This document shows positions 57,042 through 63,932 of a stretch of 64,000 nt of DNA, piece after piece. Each line of letters opens with the position of its first letter. The first letter of the stretch is position 1. The stretch comes from Caulobacteraceae bacterium. GTDB taxonomy: Bacteria > Pseudomonadota > Alphaproteobacteria > Caulobacterales > Caulobacteraceae. A model generated the notes under the pieces. That model made no database searches, was not told the origin of the DNA, and saw only the letters and a program-made list of their open reading frames with translations. Location: assembly GCA_027489335.1 (NCBI GenBank), contig JAIXZX010000006.1, positions 18,501 through 82,500 of the forward strand. The letters are read 5' to 3'. Position numbers and translations under genes: made by a program.

Positions 57042-57812
57042 CTACAGGAAGAGCACAACCGCCTGCCAGATCGCCAGGCCGGTGACCAGAACGCCCACGA
57101 ACCAGGTCAGGGCGCGGATGGGCAGGATCTTGGTCATCCAGCCGGCCAGGGGGGCGGCGACCACCCCGCCGGCGATCAGGCCCAGCACCGAGGACATGTG
57201 ATCGCGCAGGCCCTCAGTCTCCCAATGGCCCGACAGCAGGGCCGAGAGAAAGGCCGCCGAAACCGCGGTGGCGACAAAAAACTCCGCCGCATTTGTGGTG
57301 CCAATGGCCTTGCGGGGGTCGGCGCCGGAGCCGAGCAGGGTCGAGGTCACCACCGGACCCCAGCCGCCGCCGCCCACGGCGTCGAAAAAGCCGCCCGCCA
57401 CGCCAAGGGGCAGGGGGCTTTTCCAGGAAAATGGCTTGGGCCGGACGCCCTTCCAGGCGCGATACAGGATGACCAGTCCCATCAGACCGAGCCAGGCGAC
57501 CACATAGGGCTTGATCAGGTCGCCATCGATGGAGGTCAGCAGATAGGTGCCAGCGACACCCCCCACGACGCCCCCGGAGGCCAGCAGGGCCAGCAGTCGC
57601 CAGCTGATGTTCTTATGCAGCACATGGGAGACGGCAGAGGCCGCCCCGGTGAACACCTTGGCGGCGTGGACGCTGGCCGAGGCGTTGGCCGGCGACACCC
57701 CCATGGCCAGCAGGGTCGTGGTGGAGACCACGCCATAGGCCATGCCCAGGGCGCCATCCACCAGCTGGGCGGCGAAGCCCACCGCCGCAAACAGCATGAA
57801 GTCCGATTCCAT
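57042..57812 (-). CDS. TauE/SafE (TSUP) family permease
   Basis: The 256-aa protein has about eight membrane helices and the TSUP signatures GFAAQLVDGALGMAYGVVSTTTLLAMGVSPANASASVH and GGFFDAVGGGGWGPVVTSTLL, then GTTNAAEFFVA. The family exports sulfite, sulfoacetate and related anions. A near-perfect 23-bp dyad lies 26 nt upstream of the start codon, so expression is probably under a specific repressor. Substrate is inferred from the family. Confidence 0.92.
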   Translation of the reverse strand: MESDFMLFAAVGFAAQLVDGALGMAYGVVSTTTLLAMGVSPANASASVHAAKVFTGAASAVSHVLHKNISWRLLALLASGGVVGGVAGTYLLTSIDGDLIKPYVVAWLGLMGLVILYRAWKGVRPKPFSWKSPLPLGVAGGFFDAVGGGGWGPVVTSTLLGSGADPRKAIGTTNAAEFFVATAVSAAFLSALLSGHWETEGLRDHMSSVLGLIAGGVVAAPLAGWMTKILPIRALTWFVGVLVTGLAIWQAVVLFL

Positions 57813-57837
57813 CGCCCGCCCCTGACTTCTCAGACCC

Positions 57838-57860
57838 TGAGATACTACCCTAGTGTCTCA
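57838..57860. promoter_or_regulatory. Dyad operator upstream of TauE/SafE permease gene
   Basis: TGAGATACTA and TAGTGTCTCA face each other across CCC, with one mismatch in 10 bp. The site lies 26 nt upstream of the permease ATG in an AT-rich patch (57838-57880). A sulfur- or anion-responsive repressor is a natural candidate. The rest of this 318-nt intergenic region up to the lipoprotein gene at 58131 shows no gene. Confidence 0.6.
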
Positions 57861-58130
57861 ATAGGAATTAAGTGAAATCTACAGCGCGCAGGTCTGCACG
57901 TCCCACGCCATCTGCCACGCCGCCCCCCCTAAGGCCGTGAAGAGGCTCCCGTTTTGGGCGAAGACGGTCTCCAACGCCCAGCTGTCGCGCACACGAAAAA
58001 GTCATCTGCCCGTCGGGGCCCAAGCCTTGGCCCGGGCGGCGGGAGTGGTCGGGCAACCAAAATTGCGCCACGGTGTTGGCCTAGTCTGCCGCAGAGCGTT
58101 CGGGGGACGTTCTCAAGGAACGAGACGAAC

Positions 58131-58706
58131 ATGAAAAGACTATCAGGTCCCGCTGTCGCCCTCGCCCTTCTGGCCGGGCTGAGCGCGTGCGCCACAGCGA
58201 CGCCCTATCAGCCGAACCTGCCGGGCGCGGCGGTCTCCGGCGGCTATTCCGAGATGCGGATCGAGCCGGACCGCTGGCGGGTCAGCTTCGCGGGCAACAG
58301 CCTGACGGGCCGCGAGACGGTTGAGGGCTATCTGCTCTACCGGGCGGCCGAACTGACCGTGCAGCAGGGCTATGACGGGTTTTCCATCGTCACCCGGGCG
58401 ACTGATCGGGATGCCCGCACCTATGTGCAGCCCGACCCCTTCTACAATCCCTGGTATGGGCCGCGCTATTCCTACTGGCGGCCCCATTGGCGCTACTATT
58501 CGGCCCATAACTGGCGCACCTGGGACCCCTACTGGGGCGACCCCTTCTGGGCCGACCGGGTGGATGTGCGCACCGTTGAGCGGTTCGAGGCTACGGCTGA
58601 GGTCGTGATGTATCGCGGCGCCAAGCCGGCGGGCGATCCCAACGCCTTCGATGCGCGCGCTGTGCTTGAAAACCTTGGCCCGAGGATCATGCGCCCCGCG
58701 CCATAA
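58131..58706 (+). CDS. CC0125/CC1285-type lipoprotein
   Basis: The 191-aa protein has a lipoprotein signal with lipobox LSAC (LALLAGLSAC), then ATATPYQPNLPGAAVSGGYSEMRIEPDRWRVSFAGNSLTGRETVE, the pattern of the Caulobacter CC0125/CC1285 family. A Tyr/Trp-rich middle (YNPWYGPRYSYWRPHWRYYSAHNWRTWDPYWGDPFW) follows. AAGGAACGAG precedes the ATG. It is probably anchored to the outer membrane; its role is unknown. Confidence 0.87.
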   Translation: MKRLSGPAVALALLAGLSACATATPYQPNLPGAAVSGGYSEMRIEPDRWRVSFAGNSLTGRETVEGYLLYRAAELTVQQGYDGFSIVTRATDRDARTYVQPDPFYNPWYGPRYSYWRPHWRYYSAHNWRTWDPYWGDPFWADRVDVRTVERFEATAEVVMYRGAKPAGDPNAFDARAVLENLGPRIMRPAP

Positions 58707-58742
58707 CGGGCTCTACAATCAGCTTGATTTCGGCATGACAAA

Positions 58743-58768
58743 GGGGGCGGACCGCAAGGTCCGCCCCC
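58743..58768. terminator. GNRA-loop terminator hairpin
   Basis: GGGGGCGGACC and GGTCCGCCCCC form a perfect 11-bp stem around a GCAA loop, 36 nt after the lipoprotein stop. It lies between convergent genes and can end both transcripts. Only short T/A runs flank it. Confidence 0.75.
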
Positions 58769-58795
58769 TCATCATATCTGGTCAGCAGGCGATTC

Positions 58796-58993
58796 TCAGG
58801 TGATGTGCTTAGGCGCGATCGGATCGCTGGCGGGGAAGGTTTCCTCCACCGCCTCATCCACCAGGGCCTCCTGACGGGTTTCAGCCTTGCGGCCATCGCG
58901 GTCCAGCTGGTCGTGCTTCTGGCCGTCCGGAAGGGGGGCGGCCGGGCGCGAGCTCGGGGCGTTGGCGTCGTCGTCTTTGCGCTGTTCGGTCAT
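58796..58993 (-). CDS. Small acidic protein with EETFPASDP motif
   Basis: The 65-aa protein starts MTEQRKDDDANAPSSRPAAP and ends VEETFPASDPIAPKHIT. It is hydrophilic and probably disordered apart from a short C-terminal helix (ETRQEALVDEAVEETFPASD). The EALVDEAVEETFPASDP segment occurs in many small alphaproteobacterial proteins of unknown function. A GGACC stretch near the ATG is the only ribosome-site candidate. Confidence 0.8.
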   Translation of the reverse strand: MTEQRKDDDANAPSSRPAAPLPDGQKHDQLDRDGRKAETRQEALVDEAVEETFPASDPIAPKHIT

Positions 58994-59106
58994 GGGGACC
59001 TCCGTCTCTCGACCCCGCCCAAACGGCGGGGCGTCGCGCGAGGGAAAATGCTGGAGGCGTGGCTTTGGTTGCAGCCGTAGCGCTCAGCCTCGCCGAGCCC
59101 ACAAAC

Positions 59107-59133
59107 AAAAAAAGCGGCCCGCGAGGGGCCGCC
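59107..59133 (-). terminator. Intrinsic terminator of the former tRNA-Gly gene
   Basis: On the minus strand GCGGCCC and GGGCCGC form a 7-bp stem around 5 nt, followed by seven T residues. It lies 33 nt downstream of the tRNA-Gly 3' fragment in its direction of transcription. It is the clearest intrinsic terminator in the window and probably served the complete tRNA gene before the element integrated. Confidence 0.85.
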
Positions 59134-59165
59134 TTCTTGGATCGCCACATGTCCCCTTAGGGAAA

Positions 59166-59210
59166 TGGAGCGGGCGAAGAGATTCGAACTCTCGACCCCA
59201 ACCTTGGCAA
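59166..59210 (-). pseudogene. 3' fragment of tRNA-Gly(GCC), attachment site of an integrated element
   Basis: The minus strand reads TTGCCAAGGTTGGGGTCGAG, then a T-arm (AGTTCGAATCT core) and the acceptor end CGCCCGCTCCA with an encoded CCA. This is the last 45 nt of tRNA-Gly with anticodon GCC. The match begins in the anticodon loop; the 5' half (D-arm and acceptor strand) is absent. The T-stem carries a base pair change compared with the form I know best, but pairing is kept. Integrases of the tyrosine family often recombine at the anticodon loop, so this is the attachment-site remnant at one end of an island. Confidence 0.88.
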
Positions 59211-59461
59211 CGGCGGAATTTCTTTTTCAGACAGTAACTTAGGTTTCACCCAGCTACTGCCGATTGCAGAGAAATGTACGCTTCTACGATCGCCGCAATT
59301 CGGCATTGGGAGCTCGAATATGTCGACTTTCCAGCACCTGTATGAATTCACCAGCGTCTCAGAGACTGCAACCCACCGGCAACCAACCCATCCCCAGGCG
59401 GGCCAAACAACAGGGTTGTCCTGATCGACTCGGCTGACGGTGGGCGGCACTGAGCACATTT
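59211..59461. other. Island edge without a supported gene
   Basis: I see no gene in this stretch. It is clearly less GC-rich than the core chromosome to its left. The track ORF at 59157-59555 reads through the tRNA fragment and is a shadow. Short ORFs such as MYASTIAAIRHWELEYVDFP have no ribosome site. Confidence 0.6.
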
Positions 59462-59476
59462 GTTCTATTTTTGTTC
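59462..59476. promoter_or_regulatory. LexA (SOS) box in the island
   Basis: GTTCTATTTTTGTTC is an exact GTTC-N7-GTTC box and differs from the comM box at 18270 in only one base. It lies 163 nt upstream of the toxin-like gene, with GATAGAAT some 25 nt downstream as a possible -10 region. No other gene starts nearby. It suggests DNA damage control of the downstream pair. Confidence 0.75.
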
Positions 59477-59638
59477 TCGCATTCGCGCGTGATTTCGATA
59501 GAATAGTTTCATGGTGCGGGGTCTGCGCTGGATCGCCTGAGGGCATCCGAGCCACCGCACCATGATGCCCAGCAACTAGAGCTGCCTCATCTCCTCCCTG
59601 AGAAGGCGCGCCTCACTCACATCCTCAAGGAAGCTAGC

Positions 59639-60235
59639 ATGGCCTTTGGTCTGATCGATCCCGCACGTCTGGAAGGTGAAGCGTTACAGCGATGGTATCG
59701 CCGCTCACCGGCGGATCTTGAATATGCGCGCGAAGCTGGAGAGGCCCAGCGATATGTGCAGATCACAGCTCCGATGCGGCCGGCGTCGTTGGCTCTTGCT
59801 GCAGAAGCAAACTCCCGCACGGGATCCGATCGGTGGCCGGGCGCCTTTGATTATGGCCAACGCCAACTTACCGCGCCGGCTCCCCAAAGAGGCGCGTTTG
59901 GCCACGAAGAGGCTCAGCGCCAGCGAGTCCAGATTGCAGCAAATGACCATGTTTGCCGCTCCTGCCACTGGGGTGGCGTGCCGCCTATTCCCCCGCGGGG
60001 CCTAACGTCTTTTCGCGACGTCCCCAAGCTGCCGCCGTCAAAGCCACCGGAGCGAGATCGCAAGCAGTGCGAGATTCAGGATGCCCGTGATAGGGAGACT
60101 TGCGGTCGTCAGCCCAACGCCGCAGCAAAAGCCGTTTGTAATGAGAGCGCCACCCGCCGCTATTCGCATTGCTTACTGACAGGCGAAGTCGACTACCCCA
60201 ACCTGTTCACCCACCCGAGCGCACCTCGAAGATGA
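59639..60235 (+). CDS. Putative toxin-like effector with variable cysteine-rich C-terminus
   Basis: The 198-aa protein starts LEGEALQRWYRRSPADLEYA after MAFGLIDPAR. I have seen this WYRRSP-type N-terminus in small alphaproteobacterial proteins with differing C-termini. A central CRSCHWGGVPPIPP stretch follows, then a C-terminal part with QCEIQDARDRETCGRQPNAA and ATRRYSHCLLTGEVDYP. Cysteine patterns ending RYxxCL-G-xxP recall the ends of polymorphic toxins. The next gene overlaps by 4 nt and looks like an immunity protein. AAGGA precedes the ATG, and a LexA box lies 163 nt upstream. The toxin role is inference. Confidence 0.55.
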   Translation: MAFGLIDPARLEGEALQRWYRRSPADLEYAREAGEAQRYVQITAPMRPASLALAAEANSRTGSDRWPGAFDYGQRQLTAPAPQRGAFGHEEAQRQRVQIAANDHVCRSCHWGGVPPIPPRGLTSFRDVPKLPPSKPPERDRKQCEIQDARDRETCGRQPNAAAKAVCNESATRRYSHCLLTGEVDYPNLFTHPSAPRR

Positions 60236-60552
60236 CCATCATAGCTGAGCAGACCCTCGATCTCTCCTTCACCAGCGACAAGCTGGCGGCTCGTCTGTTC
60301 GCGCCGGAACAGAAGGATGAGGAGACGTGGGTCTGCCGCTTTGAGATCGGTGCGCCGATCAATGAGTCCCTTGATGCTCAGGGGGTCTCGAGCCTTCAGG
60401 CTCTTGCGCTTGCGCTCAAGAGCCTGTCAGCGGCGCTCTACAGCTCTGAACTCTATAGGAACGGCCAGCTAGGCGCGTTTGGCGAGTTCAACGGCTACCT
60501 GGGAATTCCTGCGCCGGGCATTTTCAAAGACATCGCCCCGTTCACCTTCTGA
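60232..60552 (+). CDS. DUF6968-like protein, probable immunity partner
   Basis: The 106-aa protein reads MTIIAEQTLDLSFTSDKLAA, then ETWVCRFEIGAPINESLDAQ and GVSSLQALALALKSLSAALY. This matches my memory of DUF6968 proteins (W-C-x-(Y/F)-E-I ... G-x-(D/S)SLQAL-LAL-x-LY-S), which often lie next to toxin-like genes. The ATG overlaps the stop of the upstream gene (ATGA), the usual arrangement of toxin-immunity pairs. Direct evidence of immunity is lacking. Confidence 0.6.
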   Translation: MTIIAEQTLDLSFTSDKLAARLFAPEQKDEETWVCRFEIGAPINESLDAQGVSSLQALALALKSLSAALYSSELYRNGQLGAFGEFNGYLGIPAPGIFKDIAPFTF

Positions 60553-60769
60553 GGCTCGCCACCTCGGACCGAGCCCTGATTTCCGATAAAGACCCCGTAG
60601 CGGAGGCTCCCCCATCCCCGCTGTCGCACGAGGATCACGGGTAAGCACTGTCTGGAAGAGCGGACTTTTTCCCGAGGGTTCTCGCCCCAAGAAATACCCC
60701 CATGCCGAGCGCGGGCCGGGGGTCTTTGGGGGTTGGGTGTATATCGGGGCGCTAAGTTCGCCTGCCCGC

Positions 60770-61000
60770 CTAGCCCTGCGCGGAGGCGTCGCCGGGGGCG
60801 GCGAAGAACTCAGCGGGATGGACCTCGAGCACCTGCGCCAGCCGACCGAGAACGGCCACCGAAGGATTTTCCTGGCCCCTCTCGATCCCGCCGACATAGC
60901 GTGTGTCGATCTCAGCCCCATGAGCAAGCGCCTCCTGCGTCAGCCGCTTGGCCTTACGCAGTCGCTTCACATTTGGGCCGATGACCTCCTCCCAGCGCAT
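60770..61000 (-). CDS. XRE-family repressor in the island
   Basis: The protein is a single Cro/CI-type domain: MRWEEVIGPNVKRLRKAKRL, TQEALAHGAEIDTRYVGGIE, RGQENPSVAVLGRLAQVLEV. In-frame starts are GTG 61006 and ATG 61000. A palindrome and a second half-palindrome (61036-61085) lie directly upstream, between it and the divergent nuclease-like gene, and are the likely operator. It probably represses its own promoter and that gene. Confidence 0.9.
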   Translation of the reverse strand: MRWEEVIGPNVKRLRKAKRLTQEALAHGAEIDTRYVGGIERGQENPSVAVLGRLAQVLEVHPAEFFAAPGDASAQG

Positions 61001-61035
61001 GGCCACATGAGCCGAGACAGGCGGGGATGGGTCGA

Positions 61036-61085
61036 GGAACTATAGTTCCGAAATCTTTGGCAAATTAGTTTCGGCACTATAGACC
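61036..61085. promoter_or_regulatory. Paired operator between XRE gene and divergent gene
   Basis: GGAACTATAGTTCC (61036-61049) is a perfect 14-bp palindrome. A second copy GGCACTATAGACC (61073-61085) keeps the CTATAG core. In addition CTATAGTTCCGAAA (61040) and TTTCGGCACTATAG (61069) form a 14-bp inverted repeat with one mismatch around 15 nt. The layout of two related sites between divergent genes is typical of XRE repressor control. Confidence 0.75.
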
Positions 61086-61118
61086 CGGATCTCGGCTTGG
61101 CCGTGAATCCGGGATTTC

Positions 61119-61640
61119 ATGTTTCTCGCCGTTCACTCTTCCGCCGATGTCGATCGCTCCATGGGCCTCATCCGGGCCTCGGCCACGCGTGTACAGAGCT
61201 GGATCAAGACCCACGATGGCGATCCGCTAGACCTGCTAAGGCAGATGAAGTTCGCTCCAATCGGTCGTCACCCCATCGAGGCCCGGCCGCTGAATCTGGT
61301 CGAGCAGATCAACCAGACCTGGACCTATGCGGTGGCGTTGGTGGCGACGCGGCAACTCCTGCGGCTTCACCCGGAGGCAGGTGGATTTCGGGTTGCGCCA
61401 GGCGCACACATGTCCATCCCGCTCGACATCATGAGCGTGGAACCTGGTCTCGTGGGCGCTGAGACCTTCGCCACTGTACATCCGCGCAATAACGGCAAGC
61501 TGGCCGCCGATCTAGCCAAACTGGCGACCAGGCCTGAAACTTACCGGTATGTGTTCTTCAGTTCACCTAGCTATACTCGCCTGGAACGGGTGCTAAAGCT
61601 TGAGCGGGACGGGGTCCAGGTCTGGTCTGTCGCCCTTTGA
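61119..61640 (+). CDS. Hypothetical protein with possible PD-(D/E)XK nuclease-like core
   Basis: The 173-aa protein has no signal peptide. The central part reads LNLVEQINQTWTYAVALVAT, then SIPLDIMSVEPGLVGAETFA and HPRNNGKLAADLAKLATRPE, then YRYVFFSSP. The order Glu (VEQIN), Asp (LDIMS), Glu (AETFA) and a following Lys (NNGKL) on strand-like segments is compatible with a PD-(D/E)XK fold, but the exact ExK is not present, so this is weak. The gene is divergent from the XRE repressor with the operator pair between them. Confidence 0.6.
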   Translation: MFLAVHSSADVDRSMGLIRASATRVQSWIKTHDGDPLDLLRQMKFAPIGRHPIEARPLNLVEQINQTWTYAVALVATRQLLRLHPEAGGFRVAPGAHMSIPLDIMSVEPGLVGAETFATVHPRNNGKLAADLAKLATRPETYRYVFFSSPSYTRLERVLKLERDGVQVWSVAL

Positions 61641-61718
61641 AGATGGTTCGTGACGAATAGAGCCACAGCCCACAAATGGTCTTGTCCAGCTTCTTGGACG
61701 TGAGCGAGGTATCCTCGA

Positions 61719-62357
61719 GTGCCTACTCCTAAACAGCCCCCCTACGACACCAGCGGAAGCCCACGCCCTTCCTTTGATCCGGCCGATGTTGCCTGGACCG
61801 GGATCGACGGAAGGCTCGATCCTGCAAATCTAATCGATGAGCATGGGTATGAGCCAGAGGGACCCCTTCAAATCCTGGTTCGCGCTATCGTGAGAGCCTA
61901 TCCAAATCCGGCGCGGCGCGACCAAGAGCGAGAGAACGTAGCTCTAGCTGCGCTGGTAGGGACTAATCATAAGGGCAGGCCTGAGGCCGACGATCACGAC
62001 CACCTTTTGGAGATCGCAAGGCGCTATCATGTGGAGGCCCTTGATGCTCGCTTTAGACAGGGCGGCGGCCCCGTCGAACCTGCTCTGGCGCCCATCATCA
62101 GAACTGTCGTGCCTGATGACTACCTGCCAGGGCAACGTGGCGGTCTCAAGAACTACAGACGGGTGCTTGAGAGGAAATTCTTAGGGCAGCGCGACGTGCT
62201 ACTAACCCGCGTTACATCCGAGGAAGACCCCAACCGTCTAGATATGAAGTCAGCCTTGCGGGGCGTGCTCAGGGCGTTGAAGCGCTTGGGCATCAAGGTT
62301 GACGAAACAGTGCTCCCGGACAGACGCGCCAAGCGGGGACGAAAATCGTCGATTTAA
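61719..62357 (+). CDS. Hypothetical protein, 212 aa
   Basis: The ORF begins with GTG (MPTPKQPPYDTSGSPRPSFDP) and has a mixed-charge soluble sequence, with RRYHVEALDARFRQGGGPVE, then GGLKNYRRVLERKFLGQRD and a basic end PDRRAKRGRKSS. The basic tail suggests nucleic acid binding, but no family was recognised. It follows the nuclease-like gene by 78 nt on the same strand. Codon use is less GC-biased than in the core genes. Confidence 0.65.
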   Translation: MPTPKQPPYDTSGSPRPSFDPADVAWTGIDGRLDPANLIDEHGYEPEGPLQILVRAIVRAYPNPARRDQERENVALAALVGTNHKGRPEADDHDHLLEIARRYHVEALDARFRQGGGPVEPALAPIIRTVVPDDYLPGQRGGLKNYRRVLERKFLGQRDVLLTRVTSEEDPNRLDMKSALRGVLRALKRLGIKVDETVLPDRRAKRGRKSSI

Positions 62358-62417
62358 GCTCGAAGCCAGCCGGGCTAACTGTGGCTAATGGGATGTCTCC
62401 TAAATTGGAGACATCAG

Positions 62418-62606
62418 ATGAATACGAGCTTGGAGCCGCTGCTATCCATTAAGGCCGCTGCCAATGCAGCAGGCTTGAAATACTGGCTTTTGCTGCGAGC
62501 CGTGAACAACGGCGATATTCCGACCTACCAGTTCGGCAACAAGCGGCGGCGGGTGCGACTGTCCGACATCGAGGCCGCGATCGTTAAGAGCGGGTGGTGC
62601 GAGTGA
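62418..62606 (+). CDS. Excisionase-like HTH protein
   Basis: The 62-aa protein reads MNTSLEPLLSIKAAANAAGL, KYWLLLRAVNNGDIPTYQFG, NKRRRVRLSDIEAAIVKSGW. This is the winged HTH of excisionase/MerR-like DNA-binding proteins (HTH_17 type), as used by integrative elements. GGAG precedes the ATG at 62418. Its stop overlaps the start of an ORF broken by the IS element. Confidence 0.8.
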   Translation: MNTSLEPLLSIKAAANAAGLKYWLLLRAVNNGDIPTYQFGNKRRRVRLSDIEAAIVKSGWCE

Positions 62607-62693
62607 TGGATCGCATTCACTCACCCCGCCGGGGAGATTGGCTCGAGAATGGTCAGCATGGGCCTGTCCTGCGCTGCCTTGGGTGCGGAGGAA
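62606..62693 (+). pseudogene. ORF truncated by the IS3-family insertion
   Basis: An ATG at 62606 overlaps the excisionase-like stop (TGATG) and reads MDRIHSPRRGDWLENGQHGP VLRCLGCGG before entering the IS at 62694. The CxxC pattern suggests a zinc-ribbon start. The rest of the gene should lie past the right end of the IS, beyond the window. Confidence 0.55.
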
Positions 62694-62754
62694 TGAGGTG
62701 GCGCCGGTTCTCCGTACAGTTTGGCGGCTTGGCTAAGGTTGGTTCGGGTTCAGA

Positions 62755-63651
62755 TTACGCCGCCAGTTTGTGCTCAGGGTTGGCCCTATCCGGGGCGAGC
62801 CCCGGATAGGGCGGCGCCTGGATTTGTCCATAGGCCTCGTCGGGGGTGGCCCCGGCAAGGGCCGAGTGGGGCCGGTTGGTGTTGTAGTAGCCGATCCACT
62901 TGGTGAGCCCGGTCCGCAGCTCCGATCCGGTCTCGAAGGCGTGGATATAGACGCACTCATATTTGAGGCTTCGCCAGAGCCGCTCGATGAAGACATTGTC
63001 CATCCAGCGGCCGCGGCCGTCCATGGAGACCCGCACGCCGGCGTCCTTCAGCACGTCGACGAAGCGGGGGCTGGTAAACTGGCTGCCCTGGTCGGTGTTG
63101 AAGATCTCCGGCGTCCCGTAGCGGGCCAGGGCCTCCTCCAGGGCCTGGATGCAAAACTCTGCGTCCATGCTGTTGGAGAGCCGCCAAGACAAGACCTTCC
63201 TGGTCGCCCAGTCCATCACCGCCACCAGGTACAGGAAGCCCCGCCGCATCGGGATGTAGGTGATGTCGGCGCACCAGACCTGGTTCGGCCGGTCGATGGT
63301 CAGGCCGCGCAGCAGGTACTTGTAGGCCCGGTGCTCGGGGTGCGGGATCGTTGTGCGCGGCTTCTGATAAATCGGCGCCAGGCCCATCTTGGCCATCAGC
63401 CGACGCACCCGCATCCGGCCCACCTCATAACCCTGGCGGCGCAGATGCCGGGCCATCTGGCGCGAGCCGTACCAGGGCGTCTCCAGGAACGCCTCGTCGA
63501 TCAGCCGCATCAGCGCCAGGTTCAGCGGGGTCTCACCCGCCGGCTGGTAGTAGAAGGCCGACCGGCTGATCGACACCAGGGCGCACTGGCGCTGGATCGA
63601 CAGCCGGGGATGCTCGGGCTCGATCATCTGCCGCCTCCGGTCCAGGCTCAA
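62755..63651 (-). CDS. IS3-family transposase OrfB (DDE domain)
   Basis: The 298-aa protein has the IS3 HTH_21-like start and an rve integrase core. The DDE residues are in VWCADITYIP, IFNTDQGSQFTS and WMDNVFIERLWRSLKYE. It begins with TTG at 63651, overlapping the orfA stop as TTGA and lying in the -1 frame. It is normally made as an OrfAB fusion by frameshifting. Confidence 0.96.
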   Translation of the reverse strand: MSLDRRRQMIEPEHPRLSIQRQCALVSISRSAFYYQPAGETPLNLALMRLIDEAFLETPWYGSRQMARHLRRQGYEVGRMRVRRLMAKMGLAPIYQKPRTTIPHPEHRAYKYLLRGLTIDRPNQVWCADITYIPMRRGFLYLVAVMDWATRKVLSWRLSNSMDAEFCIQALEEALARYGTPEIFNTDQGSQFTSPRFVDVLKDAGVRVSMDGRGRWMDNVFIERLWRSLKYECVYIHAFETGSELRTGLTKWIGYYNTNRPHSALAGATPDEAYGQIQAPPYPGLAPDRANPEHKLAA

Positions 63652-63932
63652 CGACCGAAGGCCTTGGCTAAAAAATCCCGCTCCACCACCAGCTGCCCGA
63701 TCTTGGCGTGCAGCTTATCGATCTCGCCCTCCCGGGCGCCCTCGCTCGCCTCGGCCTTGCCGGAGAACACCCCGGAAAGACCCTCGATCGCCTGCTTCCG
63801 CCACGCCGCGATCATCGTCTGATGGACGCCGTGTTTCGTCGCCAACTGCGACAGGGTCAGCTCACCCTTCAACGCCTCCAGCGCCACCTTGGCCTTAAAA
63901 TCAGCCGTGTACCGCTTCCGCTTCCCAGTCAT
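63648..63932 (-). CDS. IS3-family transposase OrfA (HTH)
   Basis: The 94-aa protein reads MTGKRKRYTADFKAKVALEALKGELTLSQLATKHGVHQTM and has a leucine-zipper-like C-terminus (GEIDKLHAKIGQLVVERDFLAKAF). This is the HTH_Tnp_1 family that binds the IS ends. A slippery heptamer near its 3' end allows -1 frameshifting into orfB. Confidence 0.96.
   Translation of the reverse strand: MTGKRKRYTADFKAKVALEALKGELTLSQLATKHGVHQTMIAAWRKQAIEGLSGVFSGKAEASEGAREGEIDKLHAKIGQLVVERDFLAKAFGR
63669..63675 (-). promoter_or_regulatory. Slippery heptamer for programmed -1 frameshift
   Basis: On the minus strand T TTT TTA fits the X_XXY_YYZ rule in the orfA frame (GAT TTT TTA). After a -1 shift the frame is open (TTT TTT AGC CAA GGC) and runs straight into orfB. 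This is the usual way that IS3 elements make the OrfAB transposase. Confidence 0.8.

Noticed and set aside
58114-58130. GAAC-N5-GAAC before the lipoprotein gene as a LexA box
   Set aside because: The spacer length is wrong and the site coincides with the ribosome binding region.
59157-59555. 132-codon minus-strand ORF ending RVRISSPAPFP
   Set aside because: The C-terminus is a translation of the tRNA-Gly fragment; the rest has no features of a protein.
60553-60769. Possible terminator or small RNA after the immunity-like gene
   Set aside because: A CCCCC/GGGGG pairing with a CTTT tail is visible but imperfect, with a long loop; too weak to annotate.
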